64,000 nucleotides of DNA from Paenibacillus thalictri (GCF_004307995.1 NZ_SIRE01000004.1:1-64000); one strand, 5' to 3'. Positions 51,868 to 61,871 are shown, numbered from the stretch's first letter. Numbers and translations are program-made. Notes: a model not told the origin generated them from the sequence alone.

Positions 51868-53979
51868 TTATGACAAGACGCCTATCTCGAATGGATGCTC
51901 CTTTACGCCGTCAGCGCAGGTCAAGATCACCTTGACCCGCCGTCCGCCATTCGCTTCCAAGCCTTCTTCCGGTTCCCGGCCGGTTTCCCATCCTTTGTCG
52001 ACTTCCGATCCCCGGTCACCTTCCGATGCACGTCCATCGACCCATTGTACCGCGACGCTGCGAATATACGGATCTTCCCCTTCATACGCTTCAAACACGT
52101 TGACAAAAAGCACGTCCCCGTCCGCCTCCACCCTATTCAGCATATAGGAAAGCTCGCCGGTTGACGGATTATCCGGCCCTTTGGCGTAAATGACCGTGCT
52201 GGCATCGCTGCAAAAACTGAACAAACTCAGCGCGCTGCCGCCCGATTTCCAATGCGTATGCACAATGCCATTCGGCGTTAAGCTTTGCACCTTGCGGACA
52301 TACTTGAGCGGCTTGTCGGCGGACAACACCTCCAGCATGGCTAGTTGTTGCGGATCCAGCCGCTCCCCCGTGCGCTCACCCCGGCAGTGAACAATCCAAT
52401 CGACCGTTCGGCCGGTCGCATTGGAGACAAGGAACGCCTCCACGAAATAGCGGTCCTGCCACAATAAAAGCCGCCGCATCCGCACACCTTCATAAGCGGC
52501 TTCGTCCCATTCAACCCGGGTCAGCGAATCGATGCCGGGAAACGAACCGTCCCACACCGCTTCCGCTTCGAGCAAAATTTGCCCGTCCCCCCGCTCGTAC
52601 CGCACCGTTCTGCCGTTGGCCGGCGGCTGGTTGGCTCCGTTGATCGCCACCGTGTTGTGGGTCGCCGTATTTTTGTAATAACCGTAATGATGTAGTGCTC
52701 CATAACCGGTCGTGCCCAAATCTGGCAATATATCTTCCCCGAAAGCCGAGAAATGAATGCCCAGCTTGTCGTAATGATCGTGCTCTCCACCGTACCGCCC
52801 GTGTTTCATCAGCAAATACTTTTGCCCGGACCCGCCGCGTATGACCGTAAAACCGGAATTCTCGTCGTCGTGATAATCCACCAGGTCAAATGCGGGCACA
52901 TCAGGCAGCGTTTCCGCTCCGTACAAATAAGCTTCGATGTTGTCCCTTTCACGGGTCCGGTAATATTCGTTCAGCATCCAGGCAAACTCCGAATCTCCGT
53001 AGACGGCGTAGGCAAATTCGTAAAACTCCGGTAAATGCTTATGCAAAATATCGCCGACACCGTCGCCCACTTGCGGCAGACGCAAGCCGGGCTGCAGCAG
53101 GCGCACCGGCATATGCAGCATGCGGCGGTATTCGGGACGGTGCAATAAGCCGTACGGCGTATGCCGGGCAAACTTTTCAAACGTCATAAACGCTTCCAAC
53201 GCAAAGTAGTGATAGTGGAACGTACCCTCGAACCAGAAGTCGTCCTGCAGCACGGCGTGTTCCAACTGATAAGCAAGCCCGTATTTGGAATGAAGCGCAA
53301 ACTCCACATAATCCGGTCTGTCAAGCAGCACGCCAAGCATGGCGATACCGCCGCCGACCAGCACCTCGTGGTTATGGATCTGGTCCATTCTGTACTGCAT
53401 CAGAAATTCCGCGCAAACTGTAAACAAATCGCCTTCAATCCGAGCTTTTTTGTCCTGGGGCAGCGTGTCCTTGATGATGTCGTAGCCCATCGCCAAGCTG
53501 CGGATCCACATCGCTTCGCACAACGTCTGGGCGTTCGCTTTGCCCGGATTGTTGTACGGAATGCCTCCGTGAATTTCGTATCCCGGATAATAAGCCGCAT
53601 ATTGCAGCAATATTTCCTCGGCAATACTCCGGTACCTCTCCTCGCCGGTCAGCATCCACAGCAGCGCCAGATCACGGCAGCTATCGGCGTTCATGCCGTT
53701 GACAAACCGCCACCAAGCGCCGTCATAGGGCTCTCCTTCGTACGTCTTGTCGCAGACAGGACAGCGGTGCCGCCGGCCTTCATCATACCGCAGCTCCAAC
53801 TGAACCGAATGCACCGGGCAATAATAAAAGAGCGTCCAGGTTGCGACCGCTTTGTCCGGAATGTTAATCCCGTGCTTCAGCACAGGTTCGACACTTTCCA
53901 GCAGCTTGCCCGCAATATTCCCGTTTGTTGCGGCTTTCCGGCGCAGCGAGGCGACTTCCTCTTCGGTAAACTGAATCAT
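51868..53979 (-). CDS. Heparinase II/III-like polysaccharide lyase (locus C)
   Basis: A 703-residue protein of the heparinase II/III and oligo-alginate lyase type. Residues 85-370 are the (alpha/alpha) toroid, with the catalytic-looking QIHNHEVLVGGG (Asn and His) near residue 205 and WFEGTFHYHYFALEA near 253. The C-terminal two-thirds are a beta sandwich containing GGEHDHYDKLGIHFSAFG, whose His is conserved in the family. An N-terminal CPVH...CPVC quartet could hold zinc. No signal peptide, so it acts inside the cell on imported oligosaccharides. GGGGAGG precedes ATG 53979. It is the last gene of the transporter operon. Likely substrate: a uronic-acid polysaccharide fragment; inference. Confidence 0.88.
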   Translation of the reverse strand: MIQFTEEEVASLRRKAATNGNIAGKLLESVEPVLKHGINIPDKAVATWTLFYYCPVHSVQLELRYDEGRRHRCPVCDKTYEGEPYDGAWWRFVNGMNADSCRDLALLWMLTGEERYRSIAEEILLQYAAYYPGYEIHGGIPYNNPGKANAQTLCEAMWIRSLAMGYDIIKDTLPQDKKARIEGDLFTVCAEFLMQYRMDQIHNHEVLVGGGIAMLGVLLDRPDYVEFALHSKYGLAYQLEHAVLQDDFWFEGTFHYHYFALEAFMTFEKFARHTPYGLLHRPEYRRMLHMPVRLLQPGLRLPQVGDGVGDILHKHLPEFYEFAYAVYGDSEFAWMLNEYYRTRERDNIEAYLYGAETLPDVPAFDLVDYHDDENSGFTVIRGGSGQKYLLMKHGRYGGEHDHYDKLGIHFSAFGEDILPDLGTTGYGALHHYGYYKNTATHNTVAINGANQPPANGRTVRYERGDGQILLEAEAVWDGSFPGIDSLTRVEWDEAAYEGVRMRRLLLWQDRYFVEAFLVSNATGRTVDWIVHCRGERTGERLDPQQLAMLEVLSADKPLKYVRKVQSLTPNGIVHTHWKSGGSALSLFSFCSDASTVIYAKGPDNPSTGELSYMLNRVEADGDVLFVNVFEAYEGEDPYIRSVAVQWVDGRASEGDRGSEVDKGWETGREPEEGLEANGGRRVKVILTCADGVKEHPFEIGVLS

Positions 53980-54108
53980 GAAAACAACCTCCCCGTTGGT
54001 CCTTGAACGATGTTTCTATGAACGGCGATCGAACCCCACGCGGCCGGTGAAGACGCTGAACACGTGATAGCTGACTATTCAGCTGTCTCCTCGCGGTCCA
54101 CCGTTCGC

Positions 54109-54957
54109 TTAACCTTTGATCGCGCCTGCGGTCAATCCCGAAATAAACTGCTTGTTGGCCAGCAAATACACAATCAGAATCGGCAGCAAAGCGATGCTTG
54201 CGCCCGCCGTCATAATGTTAAGCTCGGCTGCGGCGTTGGTGGAATAACGCAAACTGACGACGGCCACGGTAAGCGGCTTTAGCTCGGGTCTGGACATCGT
54301 AAAAATCAGCGAGGTGATGTAATCGTTCCATGTCGAACGGAAAGTGAATAAAGCAACCACCGCCAGAATCGGCTTGATCAAAGGCAGCAAAATCGTCCGG
54401 TAAATTTGAAACGGCGAGCAGCCGTCCATAAACGCCGATTCATCCAATTCCTTCGGAATGCTTTTGGTAAAACCCATAATAAGAAATACATTGGCCGCTT
54501 GCCCGCCGGTCAGCACAATTGCAAGCCCGAGCAGATTTCCGGTCAGCCCCAGCTGGTACATCAAAATGTACTGCGGGTACAGCGATACGGCTCCGAGCGA
54601 CACAAACATCAAACCGAGATACAAGCTCATCAGCAGCTTTTTGCCGACAAATTGATGCCGCGCCACGACATATCCGGCAAGCGAGGACGTAATCAGCGCC
54701 AGCACTGTTGTCATTACGCTCAGCACAACACTGTTGATGGAATACAATATAAACTTCGCTTTCTGGAATGCGTCGATATAATTTTGAAACATCGGTTTTG
54801 CCGGTAGGAATGTGCCTCCCAAAGTCAGCTCCATATTAGTCTTTAAGGAGCCAAGCAGCGCATATACAACGGGGTAGACCGCAAACAGCGCCATAGCCGC
54901 AATAAACAGTACAGTCACGGTACTGGTCAATATTTTGCCAGCCGTCCAACGTTCCAT
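54109..54957 (-). CDS. MalG-like sugar ABC permease (locus C)
   Basis: A 282-residue permease with six hydrophobic helices and the EAA loop DESAFMDGCSPFQIY near residue 185. It is the second permease of locus C, paired with the MalF-like protein encoded 15 bases upstream. ATG 54957 is preferred, with GGGGGTG six bases before it; a GTG three codons upstream is the G of that same site. The substrate follows from the neighbours only: a uronic-acid oligosaccharide is inferred. Confidence 0.92.
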   Translation of the reverse strand: MERWTAGKILTSTVTVLFIAAMALFAVYPVVYALLGSLKTNMELTLGGTFLPAKPMFQNYIDAFQKAKFILYSINSVVLSVMTTVLALITSSLAGYVVARHQFVGKKLLMSLYLGLMFVSLGAVSLYPQYILMYQLGLTGNLLGLAIVLTGGQAANVFLIMGFTKSIPKELDESAFMDGCSPFQIYRTILLPLIKPILAVVALFTFRSTWNDYITSLIFTMSRPELKPLTVAVVSLRYSTNAAAELNIMTAGASIALLPILIVYLLANKQFISGLTAGAIKG

Positions 54958-54972
54958 CGTTTTCACCCCCGT

Positions 54973-55920
54973 TTAGTAAATTTCATCCAGTTTCCTGGTG
55001 AAAAACAAATAGATCATCGTGATGCCCCCGACAATGACAGCCGATATGACACTTAACGCCGCACCGTAGCCGAATTCGGCACGAACGAGCCCGCCTGCGG
55101 AAAGCGGGAAGAAAAATTTATACACATACAGGAACATTACTTCTGTGGCACCGTTTGGCCCGCCTTCGGTGAGCACCATGATGCTTTGCATATCCTGAAA
55201 AGCAATCGTAATGGCCAACATCAGGATGATCTTCAACACAGGCCCGAGCATCGGAATCGTAATGCTCCACAGCTTGCGCCACGGGGTTACCCCGTCGATT
55301 TCCGCGCTTTCGTATATATCGTTCGGAATGCTTTGCAGTCCTGCCAAAAAGTACACCATATAGTTGCCAAGCGCTCCCCACGCTCCCACAATGATAACCG
55401 TGAGCATTGCGTAATCCTGGCCCAGCCAGTTGACCGGCGAATGAATGATGCCGAGCTTCATCAAATAATGGTTGACGTCCCCGTTGTAGGCGTTAAACAG
55501 AAAATAAAAGATGATCGCCATCACGGACGCGCTCATGATCGTCGGGCTGAAAATCATCGCTTGCACCGCACGGTTGCCCCTAAACTTCTTATTCAGCAGC
55601 AGTGCCAATAAAAAGGAAAACGGCAACGTCAACACGAGTTTTCCGACCACATAAACCAGCGTATTCAGGACCGTCCTCCAGAAATAAGTGTCACGGGTAA
55701 AGGCACGGACAAAATTATCAAGCCCGATAAATTTGGCCGGAGAGGTCATATCGTATTGAAAAAACATATATTTGAGCACCCATAAGATCGGGTAGATGGA
55801 CATAGCCGAGAAAATCAGCACGTTGGGCAGCAGCATCAAATAAATTTGCCGCTTGTTCTTGAACTTTTTGGCGATCATGACGCCAAAACCGGGCTTTGCG
55901 CCTGCCAGTTGGGTCTCCAC
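54973..55920 (-). CDS. MalF-like sugar ABC permease (locus C)
   Basis: A 315-residue permease with about six hydrophobic helices (first at residues 30-52, YLMLLPNVLIFSAMSIYPIL) and the EAA loop YESAEIDGVTPWRKLW near residue 217. The start is GTG 55920 with AAGGAGAG upstream. It lies between the binding-protein gene (110 bases upstream) and the MalG-like permease. No ATPase gene follows, so a shared ATPase of MsmX type must serve it. Confidence 0.92.
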   Translation of the reverse strand: METQLAGAKPGFGVMIAKKFKNKRQIYLMLLPNVLIFSAMSIYPILWVLKYMFFQYDMTSPAKFIGLDNFVRAFTRDTYFWRTVLNTLVYVVGKLVLTLPFSFLLALLLNKKFRGNRAVQAMIFSPTIMSASVMAIIFYFLFNAYNGDVNHYLMKLGIIHSPVNWLGQDYAMLTVIIVGAWGALGNYMVYFLAGLQSIPNDIYESAEIDGVTPWRKLWSITIPMLGPVLKIILMLAITIAFQDMQSIMVLTEGGPNGATEVMFLYVYKFFFPLSAGGLVRAEFGYGAALSVISAVIVGGITMIYLFFTRKLDEIY

Positions 55921-56031
55921 CGGTCATCTCTCCTTATGAAGGGGCCGCCGCGTTCGGCCGGCAGCCCCTTTTCCTCTATTTACAGCGGCACTTCGCGCGA
56001 CCGCCCGCGCTAGGCTCAATCCATTCGCCGC

Positions 56032-57492
56032 TTATTTATTCATCGCTTTGGTCGGATCCTTCGGATCGAAGCCAGCATAGACGATCCGTTTGGACGAGCC
56101 GTCGGCAACCGCTTTATCGAAGGCCGTGTTATAACGCGTTTTCAGATCCTCCAGCGTTTTGTCGAGATCGCTATATTCCTTGGCTCCCAGCATATAACCG
56201 ACAAACACCTGGTACATATCTTGTCCTTCGGGTTTCACATTCAGCGGAATGGCAGGCCACAGTTTATCGGAATCGGTAAAGGCAAGGCCCGGTCTTTGCT
56301 TGATCGTGTCCGGCTGTTTCGCCTTCTGCAGCACGGTCGGAATCATAATCGACCCGTAACCGGCCTCATGATAACCGATTTCCACATCGTCGCTGTATAA
56401 ATACTGCATAACCTTCCACGCCTTATCCAAATTTTTCGATTTGGCGTTCATGAAATACCCCGTTCCGCCTTGCAGCATTTGCGAGCCTTTGGCTGTTCCG
56501 TCAGCCGTAGGCAGAGGGGCGACGTCCCAATCCTCCTTGGTTGGGAATTGGTCCTTGTAGACACCCGGCTCGGCATGCGTCCATGAGATGTACATGCCGA
56601 TTTTGCCTGCCGCAAACTGCGTTCTGAGCGGGTCGATGTCCAGGCTTTCCGTCCCCGGGAACATCGCGCCTTTGACAAACATATCCCGGTACGCCTGCAG
56701 CACCGGCTTATAGGAAGCAAAGTCGAATTTCCCCGTTGCAAAATCGTAACCCGCCTCCACTCCGCCGTCCCGGGTTACAATCATGTCGATCGACCGCTGC
56801 AGCGCGCTCGCCGGAGATTTGAAATTTTGCGCGTAACCGTAAATGCCCTCGCCCTTCAGCTTATCGGTAATCGTCTTCGCCGTGTCGACCAATTCGGCCA
56901 GCGTTTTGGGCGGCGCGGCAATGCCGGCTTTTTTGAAAATGCCTTTGTTGTAAATCAGCCTTGTCGTTGTACCGCTTAGCGGCATCGAATAGATTTTGCC
57001 GTCGTACATATTGATGTTGTCTACAAATGCGCCAGGCCCGTAACGGGCTTTATCTTCAGGTTTCAAATAGCTGTCCAGCGGCGCGGCGAAACCCATCGGA
57101 TAATATTTCTTGAGTGCGTTCTGGCCGTCCTGGATAATATCCGGTGCGTCATTGGTGGCAAACGCCATATCCAACGTCTGGATATAGTTGTCCGTATACA
57201 TCTGGTAGTCGATTTCGATGCCGTCTTTGTTTTCCTTGTTGAATTTCGCAATTTTGTCGGTCATGTACACCTGGTCGTGGCGGTTTTGCGTCCATATTTT
57301 GATCTTGGTCGCCGCTTGGGCTGCGGGAGTACCGGCAGACGCTTGCGGTTTGTTGTCTTTGGGCGCATCCTTGGCAGCCTCTTTTGGAGCGGCGGTAATA
57401 TTCACCGCCGGTTCGCTGCTGCATGCCGGAAGCAGCGCGACAGCCAGAACAGTCGGTAAAGCTACATGAAACGCTTTCAACACCCTTTTCAT
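56032..57492 (-). CDS. Extracellular sugar-binding lipoprotein (locus C)
   Basis: A 486-residue binding protein with a lipoprotein signal: MKRVLKAFHVALPTVLAVAL and lipobox LLPAC near residue 24. The region after it is Lys/Ala-rich linker, then a group 1 substrate-binding fold (KIKIWTQNRHDQVYMTDKI, LIYNKGIFKKAGI). GGAGGAGA precedes ATG 57492. Promoter and a cre-like site lie upstream. It precedes two permeases and the heparinase-like lyase, so it should capture an oligosaccharide made by an extracellular lyase. Confidence 0.92.
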   Translation of the reverse strand: MKRVLKAFHVALPTVLAVALLPACSSEPAVNITAAPKEAAKDAPKDNKPQASAGTPAAQAATKIKIWTQNRHDQVYMTDKIAKFNKENKDGIEIDYQMYTDNYIQTLDMAFATNDAPDIIQDGQNALKKYYPMGFAAPLDSYLKPEDKARYGPGAFVDNINMYDGKIYSMPLSGTTTRLIYNKGIFKKAGIAAPPKTLAELVDTAKTITDKLKGEGIYGYAQNFKSPASALQRSIDMIVTRDGGVEAGYDFATGKFDFASYKPVLQAYRDMFVKGAMFPGTESLDIDPLRTQFAAGKIGMYISWTHAEPGVYKDQFPTKEDWDVAPLPTADGTAKGSQMLQGGTGYFMNAKSKNLDKAWKVMQYLYSDDVEIGYHEAGYGSIMIPTVLQKAKQPDTIKQRPGLAFTDSDKLWPAIPLNVKPEGQDMYQVFVGYMLGAKEYSDLDKTLEDLKTRYNTAFDKAVADGSSKRIVYAGFDPKDPTKAMNK

Positions 57493-57508
57493 ATTTCTTC
57501 TCCTCCAA

Positions 57509-57560
57509 TGTAAGCGTTTTAATTTTCTTTTATATCATATAGCATCCTTTTCGGAGGCAA
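57509..57560 (-). promoter_or_regulatory. Locus C transporter promoter with a cre-like (CcpA) site
   Basis: On the minus strand a TTGCCT -35 (57555-57560) and an AT-rich -10 region (TATGAT or TGATAT, 57532-57539) precede the binding-protein gene. TGTAAGCGTTTTAA (57509-57522, as read on the plus strand) matches the cre consensus at 13 of 14 positions and lies just downstream, a roadblock position for CcpA. Confidence 0.5.
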
Positions 57561-57652
57561 GTAGTGAATTTCAACGAACCATGGTTGAAAATATTACGCT
57601 CCTGGCAACAGCCAATAAAGCGGCTTTCAGATCCGGGAGAGGCTAACCGCGA

Positions 57653-59293
57653 TTACTCCAACTGCTTCATTTCGCGGTATTCCGAAGGCGTCAGCTGGCT
57701 GTATTTTTTAAAGCAGAAAGCGAAGTAACGCGAATCGTTAAAGCCGACACGTTCGGCGATATCCTGTATTTTTACGGTCGGATCGGCCAGCATCTCCATA
57801 GCTTGCTCCATGCGCAGGCGGGTCAACGTCTCAACAAACGAAGCTCCCACCTGCTTTTTGAACAAGTGCCGCAAGTAGTTGGGACTAATATATAAGCGTT
57901 CGGCCAAAAATTCGACGGACAGCTCCGGCTCATCCATGTAGGCGGCCATCATGCTCTTCACCTTTTCGATTAAAGAAGCGTGTTTATTCCGGTGCAGTTC
58001 TTCCATACCGGCCATTCCGCTTTCCGCCAGCCGCAGCAGCCAGGTATGCAGGTCATTCAGCTTGGCGCAATGGAACACATCTCCATATAAGTTTTTGCCC
58101 GCCAAACCGGACAAGCTCTCCGTACCCAGCGACTCATCCAATACACGCACCAGCATGACGCTTAGCTCGAACACCATCATTTTGATGTACGCCGAGCCGC
58201 CGTCATCCAGCGAAGCGTAATACCGGAATAACTCGTCGATCACCCGAAAAGCCTGCGCGCGTTCGCACAACTTCAGATGGACGATCAGCTTTTTCTCCAG
58301 CTCGACCGGACGGCCGTAGCTCTTTTCTTGACGAAGATGAACGTCCGCGCAATGAACAATCGCCCCTTGCTCCAGCACCGTGCTGTAATGCAGCGCTTCA
58401 TCCGCCTCTTTGCAGCATTCGGGCAGCGACGCGAGCCGGTCGTACAAGTTTCCAACGGATATAAACAAGTTCAAACCGAAGTTGCGCTCTATGTGAGCGG
58501 CCATTCTGCCAAGGCTTTGATGAAGCGACGTAAACACCTTGGAGCGGCTGGGCTCTTGCGAGCATACGAGCATACCGATCTTGCCTTCCCGGAAAAAAAA
58601 CGGATGCACGCGCACGCTTCTGTCAAACAGCTCGCGCCATGCGTTCTGGATAAAACTTAAGATAAATTCCTCGCTGTCGATTGCCGGATCATCCGGATGC
58701 GGGGAGCTTGGGGAAGAGCTGATGATTTTCATCAGCACCAGCGTGTATAGTTCCCCGCTGAGGTCCATCTGCAAATATTCCGCCCGGGCTGCCGCTTCCT
58801 CCAGCTCAAGCCCGCGCTTTCCGGTGATCAGTTTGTTCAGGAAACGTTCGCGAGCCGCGGGCATGTTTTCGCTCATCAGCTGCGTCAGCTTCTCCATGTC
58901 ATACAGCAGGCGATTGCTTTTCTCCACTTCCGCACATACGTTGCCGACAGCTTCAAGCAAGGTTTCCCGGTCCAGCGGCTTCAGCAAATATTCCGACACC
59001 CCCAGCTTTAAAGCCCTTTGGGCAAAATCAAACTCATCGTAACCGCTGATAATAATCATCTTGACATTCGGATTAAGCGCTTTCACATTTTCAATAAAAT
59101 CAAGACCGTTCATCCGCGGCATATTGATATCCGTAATAATAATATCAGGGGCGCAAGCTGTAACCAGCTCCAGTGCTTTCTCGCCGTTCTCCGCTTCGCC
59201 CGCTACGCGATAACGCTCTTGAACGTCGGATAATGAGCGGACAATGCCGTCCCGGATCGTCTTTTCGTCGTCTACTACGAGAATATTAAGCAT
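57653..59293 (-). CDS. YesN-like response regulator with AraC DNA-binding domain (locus C)
   Basis: A 546-residue regulator: receiver domain (D8/D9, phospho-acceptor D55 in IIITDINMP, K105-type lysine in YLLKPLD), a long 300-residue central region, and two AraC helix-turn-helix motifs at the end (SVEFLAERLYISPNYLRHLFK and KIQDIAERVGFNDSRYFAFCFKK). ATG 59293 has GGGAGG about 12 bases upstream; an ATG four codons earlier would overlap that site. It overlaps the kinase gene by 8 bases. It should control the binding-protein, permease and lyase genes next to it. Confidence 0.92.
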   Translation of the reverse strand: MLNILVVDDEKTIRDGIVRSLSDVQERYRVAGEAENGEKALELVTACAPDIIITDINMPRMNGLDFIENVKALNPNVKMIIISGYDEFDFAQRALKLGVSEYLLKPLDRETLLEAVGNVCAEVEKSNRLLYDMEKLTQLMSENMPAARERFLNKLITGKRGLELEEAAARAEYLQMDLSGELYTLVLMKIISSSPSSPHPDDPAIDSEEFILSFIQNAWRELFDRSVRVHPFFFREGKIGMLVCSQEPSRSKVFTSLHQSLGRMAAHIERNFGLNLFISVGNLYDRLASLPECCKEADEALHYSTVLEQGAIVHCADVHLRQEKSYGRPVELEKKLIVHLKLCERAQAFRVIDELFRYYASLDDGGSAYIKMMVFELSVMLVRVLDESLGTESLSGLAGKNLYGDVFHCAKLNDLHTWLLRLAESGMAGMEELHRNKHASLIEKVKSMMAAYMDEPELSVEFLAERLYISPNYLRHLFKKQVGASFVETLTRLRMEQAMEMLADPTVKIQDIAERVGFNDSRYFAFCFKKYSQLTPSEYREMKQLE

Positions 59294-61118
59294 ATTTGTG
59301 AGCATCCTCCCATTTCACTTGCGGAATGACTACTTTCACCGTCGTACCTTTGCCGTGTTCGCTGAAAAATTCCAAACCGTATTCCATGCCGAAATGAAGT
59401 TTGATTCTTTCGTTTACGTTATAAATGCCGTAACCGTCTTTCTCCACGACAAAACCTTCAGAAAGCCGTTTGTTAATCAGCTTCATCTGCAGAGGGGAGA
59501 TGCCCGTGCCGTCGTCCGTTATGCCAAATTCGACGCCCCGCGCCGTCTGCGCCCCGGAAATCACGATGCTTCCGCAGCCGTCCTTTTCTTTGATGCCATG
59601 ATAGATTGCATTTTCCACCAGGGGCTGCAAAATCAGCTTTACCGTATAAAGCTCCAAAACACTATTTTCAATATCGAGGCGATAGCTGAATTTATCCCCG
59701 TACCGCATTTGCTGAATGGTGAGATAACTTGATATGTGGCTGATCTCGTCTTTGATCGGGATGATTTCGTGCCCTTTGCTCAACCCGGTGCGGAACAGCG
59801 AAGCGAGCGAAGTCGTCATTTTGCTAATTTCATGAGCGTTGATCTCATTGGCTTTCCAGTTGATCGAATCCAGCGTATTGTACAGAAAATGCGGGTTGAT
59901 CTGCGCTTGCAGCGACCGCAGCTCGGCTCTTCGCTTCAGCAGCTGCTCGTTTTTGACCTTCTCCTTCTCCTCCTGCAGTTGAGCGACGGAGGCATTCAGC
60001 TTGCCGACCAAATCTTTCATTTCCCCGACCATATAGTTAAAGCTGTCCCCCAGCTGGCCCACCTCGTTGCGGTATTTGTAATGAAAGCGGATGTTGAAGT
60101 TTTTGTCGGTCACTTTTTTCATCGTGTTCTGAAGCAGCACCAGCGGTTTAATCAAAGAATTGGAAATAATGAGCGCGAAGAAAAAACAAACAAAAACACC
60201 GATGACCATCATAATGGTCGTGAACGTTTTGAACTGGCGCAAATTTTTCAGCAGGATGCTTTCGGATTTAACCGTGACGATTTTCCATGGCGCGATCCGT
60301 GTCGTCTGGTAGGTGACAAGGTATTCCTCCGAGCCGTAATTGACCGTTTGCGTCCCGTTATGATTGGCCGTAATTTGATTCATCAGCTGCGCATCGTTTG
60401 TCAAAGAATTGATGACCGGATAGTGGTAAGCGGCGATTTCCTTGCCCATGTCGTCCATAATCATCGCCCAGCTACCTTCTCCCGGCTGGGTTCCGGCCAA
60501 ATAGCCGTATATTTCCTGGCAATCGAGATTAATCACAAGCAGCGAATCGCCATTGTACCCTTCAATGGAAAAACGCAGCACAACGGGAATGACCAGCTTG
60601 CCGTCGGCGTAGATTTCATCGCTGCCGCTGCTTCCCCAATACAGTGTTTTTTTCGGCTGCTGCTCGATTTGCTTGTAGAGACGGGAGCTTTTGAAATCAA
60701 AGCTATACTTAAGCGGACGGGTCAGGTCGAAGAAATTGCCCTTGGGCGTATACATGAAAATCGAGGAAATAAAAGGATCGGAGCTGCGGATTTCGGAAAA
60801 TGAATTGGAAAACTCCGAAACGGCGATCGCGTTAAAATTGGGCTCGTCATAATACAGGAAATTTTTCATCATTTTGTCGAAGGACGTGTTGAGCTGCATC
60901 GCATGAACCCGGCCCAGCAGCCCTTTCAGCTTCTCGTCCATATAGTTGCTGACCTGAATGAGAGAATACGTGGAGTTTTCGTAGAAGCTCTGTGTCGTCT
61001 GCAGCGTAACGTAGCGGTACAAAATGTTGGAGAACAGCAGGCTCAGCAGCACAATAATCGAAACGCAGGAGAGAAATATTTTATTTTTCAGTTTCATACT
61101 ATGGATTCGTTCCAGCAC
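59286..61118 (-). CDS. YesM-like sensor histidine kinase (locus C)
   Basis: A 610-residue membrane kinase: TM1 at about residues 18-40, a 250-residue extracellular sensor of Cache type, TM2 near 306-330, HAMP, then INPHFLYNTLDSIN with the phospho-acceptor His (about residue 408), LQPLVENAIYHG (N box) and DDGTGI (G box). The start at GTG 61118 has AAAGGCGGGGGG upstream; an ATG seven codons further in is the alternative. It shares 8 bases with the response regulator gene and lies just right of locus C. Confidence 0.93.
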   Translation of the reverse strand: MLERIHSMKLKNKIFLSCVSIIVLLSLLFSNILYRYVTLQTTQSFYENSTYSLIQVSNYMDEKLKGLLGRVHAMQLNTSFDKMMKNFLYYDEPNFNAIAVSEFSNSFSEIRSSDPFISSIFMYTPKGNFFDLTRPLKYSFDFKSSRLYKQIEQQPKKTLYWGSSGSDEIYADGKLVIPVVLRFSIEGYNGDSLLVINLDCQEIYGYLAGTQPGEGSWAMIMDDMGKEIAAYHYPVINSLTNDAQLMNQITANHNGTQTVNYGSEEYLVTYQTTRIAPWKIVTVKSESILLKNLRQFKTFTTIMMVIGVFVCFFFALIISNSLIKPLVLLQNTMKKVTDKNFNIRFHYKYRNEVGQLGDSFNYMVGEMKDLVGKLNASVAQLQEEKEKVKNEQLLKRRAELRSLQAQINPHFLYNTLDSINWKANEINAHEISKMTTSLASLFRTGLSKGHEIIPIKDEISHISSYLTIQQMRYGDKFSYRLDIENSVLELYTVKLILQPLVENAIYHGIKEKDGCGSIVISGAQTARGVEFGITDDGTGISPLQMKLINKRLSEGFVVEKDGYGIYNVNERIKLHFGMEYGLEFFSEHGKGTTVKVVIPQVKWEDAHKYA

Positions 61119-61207
61119 AAAGCCCCCCGCCTTTCATCCCAAATACCAGATAGTAACAATGTAGCATAGTTTAGGGAAATTGCGCAGGGGGGGTGCCGCT
61201 TCACGGC

Positions 61208-61231
61208 AAAAAGAGCCGCGGCTGCGGCTCT
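61208..61231 (-). terminator. Terminator after gcvH
   Basis: On the minus strand AGAGCCGC and GCGGCTCT pair around AGCC and are followed by TTTTT. It lies about 55 bases past the gcvH stop codon. Confidence 0.9.
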
Positions 61232-61288
61232 CGTAACCCTATATGCTTGTAAACAATCAGAGGAGCTAGCGCTCCGATTGTTCCCGTT

Positions 61289-61681
61289 CTACTCCTCGGT
61301 CAGCTCGCGGTACTGCTGCGCCGTAAGCAGGCCCGACAACGCTTCCTCCGTGCTGCCTTCGACTTCAATCTCAACCATCCAGCCGGCTCCGTAAGGCTCG
61401 CTGTTCACTTTTTCCGGACTATCGATCAATTCGTTGTTTACTTTTGTAATAACTCCGGCTACGGGAGAGTACAAATCGGACACCGTTTTGACCGATTCGA
61501 TTGTGCCCAGATTGTCGTCTTTGGCGATTTTCGCGCCGACTTCCGGCAGCTCCAGGAAAACGATATCTCCCAGCTGCTCTTGGGCAAAAGCGGTGATTCC
61601 AACCCGCACCGTGTTTGCGGATACGGCCTCCGCCCATTCATGCTCCTTGCTGTACAACAATTGATCTTTAACCTCCGACAT
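61289..61681 (-). CDS. gcvH: Glycine cleavage system H protein
   Basis: GcvH is the lipoylated carrier that shuttles the aminomethyl group between the P, T and L proteins of the glycine cleavage complex. The 130-residue length is normal. The lipoylation motif GTIESVKTVSDLYSP is intact, with K65 as the modified lysine, and the family ending EPYGAGWMVEIEV is seen. GAGGCAAGAGC precedes ATG 61681. It is transcribed alone, divergent from gcvT-gcvPA, from its own promoter, and has no glycine riboswitch of its own. Confidence 0.97.
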   Translation of the reverse strand: MSEVKDQLLYSKEHEWAEAVSANTVRVGITAFAQEQLGDIVFLELPEVGAKIAKDDNLGTIESVKTVSDLYSPVAGVITKVNNELIDSPEKVNSEPYGAGWMVEIEVEGSTEEALSGLLTAQQYRELTEE

Positions 61682-61734
61682 GCTCTTGCCTCGCTTTCCG
61701 CAGCGGCCCTTTACCCAAGGCCATTAATGCTACC

Positions 61735-61764
61735 AGATTAAAGCATCGTAACTTGAGATGTCAA
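61735..61764 (-). promoter_or_regulatory. gcvH promoter
   Basis: On the minus strand TTGACA (61759-61764) and TAATCT (61735-61740) are spaced 18 bases, about 55 bases before the gcvH start. Confidence 0.65.
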
Positions 61765-61803
61765 TATAATTGACAAAAAATCATATTTTTATGTTGTTTG
61801 GTG

Positions 61804-61832
61804 TTGACATTATACGACCAGTTGGAGTAAAT
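61804..61832 (+). promoter_or_regulatory. gcvT promoter
   Basis: TTGACA (61804-61809) and GTAAAT (61827-61832) are spaced 17 bases and lie about 40 bases upstream of the glycine riboswitch. The -10 is weak; TATGAA two bases further on is an alternative. Confidence 0.5.
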
Positions 61833-61871
61833 ATGAATAGTGAGTTTTTTCTAACATAGGCGGATGATGGC

